From assembly GCF_027409185.1 (NCBI RefSeq), contig NC_084464.1:74210095-74274094 (forward strand): DNA of 64,000 bases, in the 5' to 3' direction. The notes beneath the pieces were generated by a model, which did no database searches, was not told where the DNA came from, and saw nothing but the letters and a program-made list of their open reading frames with translations. A program made the position numbers and the translations under genes. Positions 60,301 through 64,000 of this stretch are shown here, one piece after another; the first letter of the stretch is position 1, and each line of letters starts with the position of its first letter. This stretch comes from Cynocephalus volans. Its lineage: Eukaryota > Chordata > Mammalia > Dermoptera > Cynocephalidae.

Positions 60301-61934
60301 ATTTGTCAAAGGACTTTTTAAGTTTTATTTCATTTTTAATTGGTAAATAATAATTGTATATACTCAAATTTATGGGGTACAAGGAGGTATTTTGATAACA
60401 CATATATTGTAGAATAATCAAATCACGCTAATTAACAGATCCATCATCTCACATATTTATCATTTCTTTGTAATAAGAATATCTAAAATTCTCTCCTTTA
60501 GCTATTTTGAAATATAAATTATATTATTATTAACTTAGTCACCATTCTGTACAGTAGATCACCAAAACTTATTTCTTCTCTCTAACTGAAACTTTGGACT
60601 CTTTGACCAACACTTCCCCTTTCCCCATCTATCACCCTCTTCCCCTCTACCACACAGCACATGGTAACCACCATTCTGCTCTCTATTCCTATCAGTTTGA
60701 CTTTTTTAGATTCTACATAAAAGTGAGGTTTTCTGTGTTTTTCTCTCTGTATCTGTCTTATTTCACTCACCATACAGTCGTCTAAGTTCATCCATGTGTT
60801 TAACAAATGTGACAGTTTCCTGCTTTTTAAAGACTTAAGATACTTTGTTGTGTGTATATGTACCACATTTTAAAAATCCATTACCTTGTTGATAGGCACT
60901 TAGTTTGTTTCCATACCTTGGCTATTGTGAATAACGCTGCAATGAATATGGGCGTGCAGACACTCTTTGACAGAATGATTTGAATTCCTTTGGTTATATA
61001 CCCAGAGGTAGGATGGCTGGATTGTGTGGTAATTCTATTTTTAGTTTTTTGAGAAATGTGCATACTGTTTTCCAAAGTGTCTATACTAATTCATAGTACC
61101 ACTAACAGTGTGCAGTAAACATGGGATATCTTTCCATTTATTTGTGTCATCATCAATTTTTTTCATCAATGTTTCATAGTTTTTAGTATACAAATCTTTT
61201 AATTCCTTGGTTAAATTTACTCCTAAGTTATTTTATTGTTTCTTTGATGCTATGGTAAATGGGATTGTTTTTTAATTTATTTCTTGGATAGGTTGCTATT
61301 AATATATAGAAATGCTACTAACTTTTATACATTGATTTCATATCCTGAAACTTTATGGAATTTGTTTATTAGTTCTAATAGTTTTTGGCGGAGTCTTTCT
61401 GGTTTTCTATATGTAAGATCATGTCCTCAGCAAACAGATGTTATTTAATTTCTTCTTTTCCTATTTAGATGCTTTTTATTTCTTTTTCTTTCCTAATTGC
61501 TCTGGATGGTACTTCTAGTACTATGTTGAACAGAAATGGTGACAGTGGGAATCCCTGTCTTGTTCTTAATCTTAGAGAAAAAAAAGCCTTCAACTTTTCA
61601 TCATTGATTATGATGTTAGCTGGGGGCTTGTCATATATGCCTTTACTGTGTTGAGAAAAATTCCTTCTAGACCTAATTTACTGAGAGTTTTATAAGTGAA
61701 AGAATGTTGAATTGTGTCAAATGCTTTTTCTGCATCTGTTGAGATGATCATATGAATGTCGTCCTTTGTTATGCTAATATGGTGAATAGCATTTATTGAT
61801 TTGTATATGTTAAATCATCCTTGCATCCCACTTAATTGTGGCTGTGAATGATCCTTATAATGTACTCCTGAATATGGTTTGCTAGTATTTTGTTGAGGAC
61901 TTATACATCTATGTTTATCAGTGATATTGGCTAG

Positions 61935-62035
61935 TTTTCTTTTCTTCTAGTGTTTTTTTCTGGCTTTGGTATCAGGGTAGTGCTGGTCTCATAAGATGAG
62001 TTTGGAAGTATTCCTTTCTCAGTGAGCTTTTGGAA
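61935..62035 (-). pseudogene. L1 ORF2 reverse-transcriptase N-terminal remnant
   Basis: The minus-strand frame reads ...LFQKLTEKGILPNSSYETST then TLIPKPEKNTRRKEN, matching the stretch of ORF2p just before the reverse-transcriptase core. It stays open only because it runs from the solo LTR into L1 for about 62 codons. No catalytic YADD-type motif lies in this piece, and it is non-functional. Confidence 0.75.
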
Positions 62036-62091
62036 AAGTTTATGAAGGACTGATTTGAGACTTGAACTGTGGTAGACTTGAACTGTGAAGA

Positions 62092-62529
62092 TGTAGTGGA
62101 TTAAACTATGTCTCCCCAAAACTCACTGAAGCCTGAATTATGTCCACCAAGTTTTGTGTATTAGAAACTTGGCCGCCACCGTAACTGTTAAGAGGGTGAG
62201 AAATCCTATTATGGTAATTGAAAGGTGAAGCCTTGAGGATGTGATTAGATTGTAGGACCATGCCGTAGTGAATGGATTAAAAATGGTGGTCAGGATCATG
62301 GCTCTGAGGGCTTTAAAAGAAGAGAGGGGAGAGTCTGTCTCTCACTTTTCTCCCTCTGCTCTCTCTGCTTCTACCATCATGCAATATGAGACCCCTGGGT
62401 CACTGTTGCCACCACCAGATGGCCATTGGGCATCCCAGCTTCTGAAACTGTAAGCAATAAACTTCATTTTCTTTATAAATTCCCCAGTTTTAGGGTTTTT
62501 CCTTTAAGCAGCAGAAACAGACTAATATA
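62092..62529 (+). mobile_element. MaLR-like solo LTR (copy C)
   Basis: A 438-bp insertion beginning TGTAGTGGATTAAAC and ending CAGACTAATATA, flanked by a perfect 5-bp duplication GAAGA (62087-62091 and 62530-62534). L1 continues on both sides. Landmarks shared with copies A and B include 'gattgtaggaccatgccgta' and 'ctgaaactgtaagcaataaa'. The final CA has become TA. Confidence 0.88.
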
Positions 62530-62741
62530 GAAGACATCTGGGTCCGGGTTTTTTTTGATGTTTGTTTGTTTGTTTGTTTTTGGTGGGAGACCTTTTCTTA
62601 CTGATTCAATCTCCTTACTTCCTGTTATTGGTCTTTTTAGATTCCCTGTTTTTTTGTGATTCAGTCTCAGTAAGTTATACATTTCTAAGGAAGGATTTAC
62701 CAATTTTTCCTAGGTTGTCCAATTTGTTGGCATGTAAGTGT

Positions 62742-62924
62742 TCATGATAGTCTCATACGTTTCTTTGTATGTTTGTTGTCAGCTGTAATGTCTTTTCTTT
62801 TATTTCTGATTTTATCTGTCTTCTCTTTTTTTCTTAGTCTAGCTAAAGGTTTGTCAATTTTGTAAAGCATTTCAAAACACCAATTCTTAATTTCATTGAT
62901 CCTTTCTATTTTTATAGTCTTCAT
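62742..62924 (-). pseudogene. L1 ORF2 remnant between endonuclease and reverse transcriptase
   Basis: The minus-strand frame contains ERINEIKNWCFEMLYKIDKP and LARLRKKEKTDKIRN, which match the inter-domain region of ORF2p. It is open for about 60 codons only. Confidence 0.75.
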
Positions 62925-63314
62925 TTCATTTATCTCTGGTCCACTCTTTGTTATTATATTCCTTCTGCTAACGTTATTCTTAGTCTCTTCTTCCTTTTCT
63001 AGTTCCGTGAGGTATAATGTCAGGTGGCTTATTAGAGGTGTTTCCTCCTTTGTGATGAAGGGATTTATTTCTATAAACCTCCCTCTTCACTGCTTTTGCT
63101 GCATCTCATACATTTTGGTATGTTGTGTTTCCATTATCATTTGTCTCAAGAACTTTTTAAAACATTTTTCTTTTAATTTTTTCTTCAGTGTTATAGTTGT
63201 TTGGGAGCATATTGTTTAATTTCCACAGATTTGTTAATTTTTCTTGGTTCTTTCAGTTATTGATTTCTTGTTTCATATCATTGTGGTTGGAAAAGACAAT
63301 TGACATGATTTTAA

Positions 63315-63554
63315 TCATCTTACATTTGTTAAAACTTTTTTCTTTGGCCTAATATATGTTCTATCTTGGAGAACACATGTGCCACATGTGCTTGAGAAGA
63401 ATGTGTATTTTGCTGCTGTTGCGTAAAGTGTTCTGTATATGTCTGTTGTGTCCATTCGATCTAAAGTGTAGTATAATTCCAAAGTTTCTTTATTGGTTTT
63501 CTTTGTAGATAGTCTGTCTATTGTTGAAAATGGTGTGTTAAAATACCCTACCAT
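63315..63554 (-). pseudogene. L1 ORF2 endonuclease remnant
   Basis: A 79-codon minus-strand frame beginning MVGYFNTPFSTIDRLSTKKT and containing MDTTDIYRTLYATAAKYTFF matches the C-terminal half of the L1 AP-type endonuclease. The family motif GDFN is GYFN here, so a catalytic Asp is replaced by Tyr. The downstream Asp-His pair of the active site is also not visible (QDRTYIRPKK instead). With surrounding stops, the enzyme is dead. Confidence 0.8.
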
Positions 63555-63654
63555 TATTAGGTGGCAGGCAGTCTATGTTTCTTTCTAATCTCTTCATGTT
63601 TGCCCTAATATTTAGGTGCTCTGATGTTGGTGTGTATTTATTTATAATTTTTAC

Positions 63655-63778
63655 ACTCTTTTGATGTACATAAGAAACATTGTGCTATAAGACTAATGAT
63701 AGCCATAAGGGAAAATGCCACTTCTGGGGAATCTGGTTAACAAGAACGACTTTAGAGTCCTGAACTCAGCAATTCCCT
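63655..63778. mobile_element. Short unidentified insertion in L1
   Basis: About 120 bp between 'tttatttataattttt' and 'gaattgatccctttatcatc', which are close neighbours in L1. From 63681 it reads TGTGCTATAAGACTAATGAT, similar to the start of the insertion at 39435. Confidence 0.55.
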
Positions 63779-64000
63779 TGAGGAATTGATCCCTTTATCA
63801 TCACCATATAATGACCCTTTTTGTCTAGTTCTACAGTCTATTTTGTTATTTTCTCTGAAATAGTACTGCTCTCTTTTGGTTTCCATTTGCATGAAATAAT
63901 TTTCCCATACTTCACTTTCAGTCTATGAGTGTTTTATAAGTCAAAGTGAGTCTCTTGCAGGCAGCATATAGTTATGTCTTGTTTTGTTGTTGTTGTTGTT

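Larger units (their letters stand above)
60320..64000 (-). mobile_element. L1 LINE, runs off the window; internal deletion and two insertions
   Basis: Minus-strand 3' UTR (60320-60900), ORF2 C-terminal part to about 61107, then a jump to earlier ORF2 sequence at 61112 that removes roughly 1-1.5 kb of the consensus. ORF2 then continues through the reverse-transcriptase (61150-62087) and endonuclease regions to the right edge. A solo LTR (62092-62529) and a short unidentified segment (about 63655-63778) interrupt it. Stops and frameshifts occur throughout. Confidence 0.88.

Overview
This window looks like A+T-rich, non-coding nuclear DNA from a primate, probably human. The evidence is the repeat content. 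Old L1 (L1M-type), L2 and MIR copies are layered with MaLR-type retroviral LTRs (MLT1-like and MST-like), a Tigger DNA transposon, MER5-like hAT elements and MITE-like hairpins. I recognised no Alu element and no very young L1. I found no protein-coding gene. Every open frame is short (131 codons at most) and is a decayed transposon frame, a microsatellite translation or a chance frame. There is no CpG island, operon, tRNA or rRNA gene or CRISPR array. Family names come from memory of consensus sequences and were not run through a repeat library, so the class is usually safer than the subfamily.

Layout: 1-5.9 kb has L1 scraps, MIRs, an ancient L1M copy (minus) and an L2 copy (plus). 6.0-9.9 kb is a 5'-truncated L1 (minus) split by a Tigger copy with a TA duplication and by a solo LTR with a 5-bp duplication. 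10-16.5 kb has a MIR, an L1M 3' end, a 1-kb L2 (minus), and an L2 (plus) carrying a MITE-like hairpin. 16.5-23 kb is sparse, with an MLT1 LTR, an MST-like LTR and a 36-nt piece of U2 snRNA inside a perfect direct repeat. 23-28 kb has two long L2 copies. 28-33 kb has MIRs, a repeat-poor island with a CTCF-like motif, L2 pieces and a second MITE-like hairpin. 33-34.6 kb is an L1 3' fragment fused to a G+C-richer module. 35-38.6 kb has microsatellites, an MLT1 LTR, and an LTR inside an LTR with a long CT run. 39-44 kb is a complex L1 cluster with strand switches and two unidentified insertions. 44-53 kb has MER5A, L1, MIR and L2 pieces separated by long unassigned stretches. 53.8-54.8 kb is an MLT1 LTR split by another LTR. 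56-64 kb has further minus-strand L1 ending at the window edge, with a solo LTR and a small unidentified insertion.

No genes work together here. The window records successive insertions, and nesting gives relative ages: L1M and L2 are oldest, then MLT1, then the solo LTRs and Tigger that interrupt them. The best-supported unusual item is the U2 fragment. The best regulatory candidate is the CTCF-like site near 31.2 kb. I did not find a convincing new biological system.
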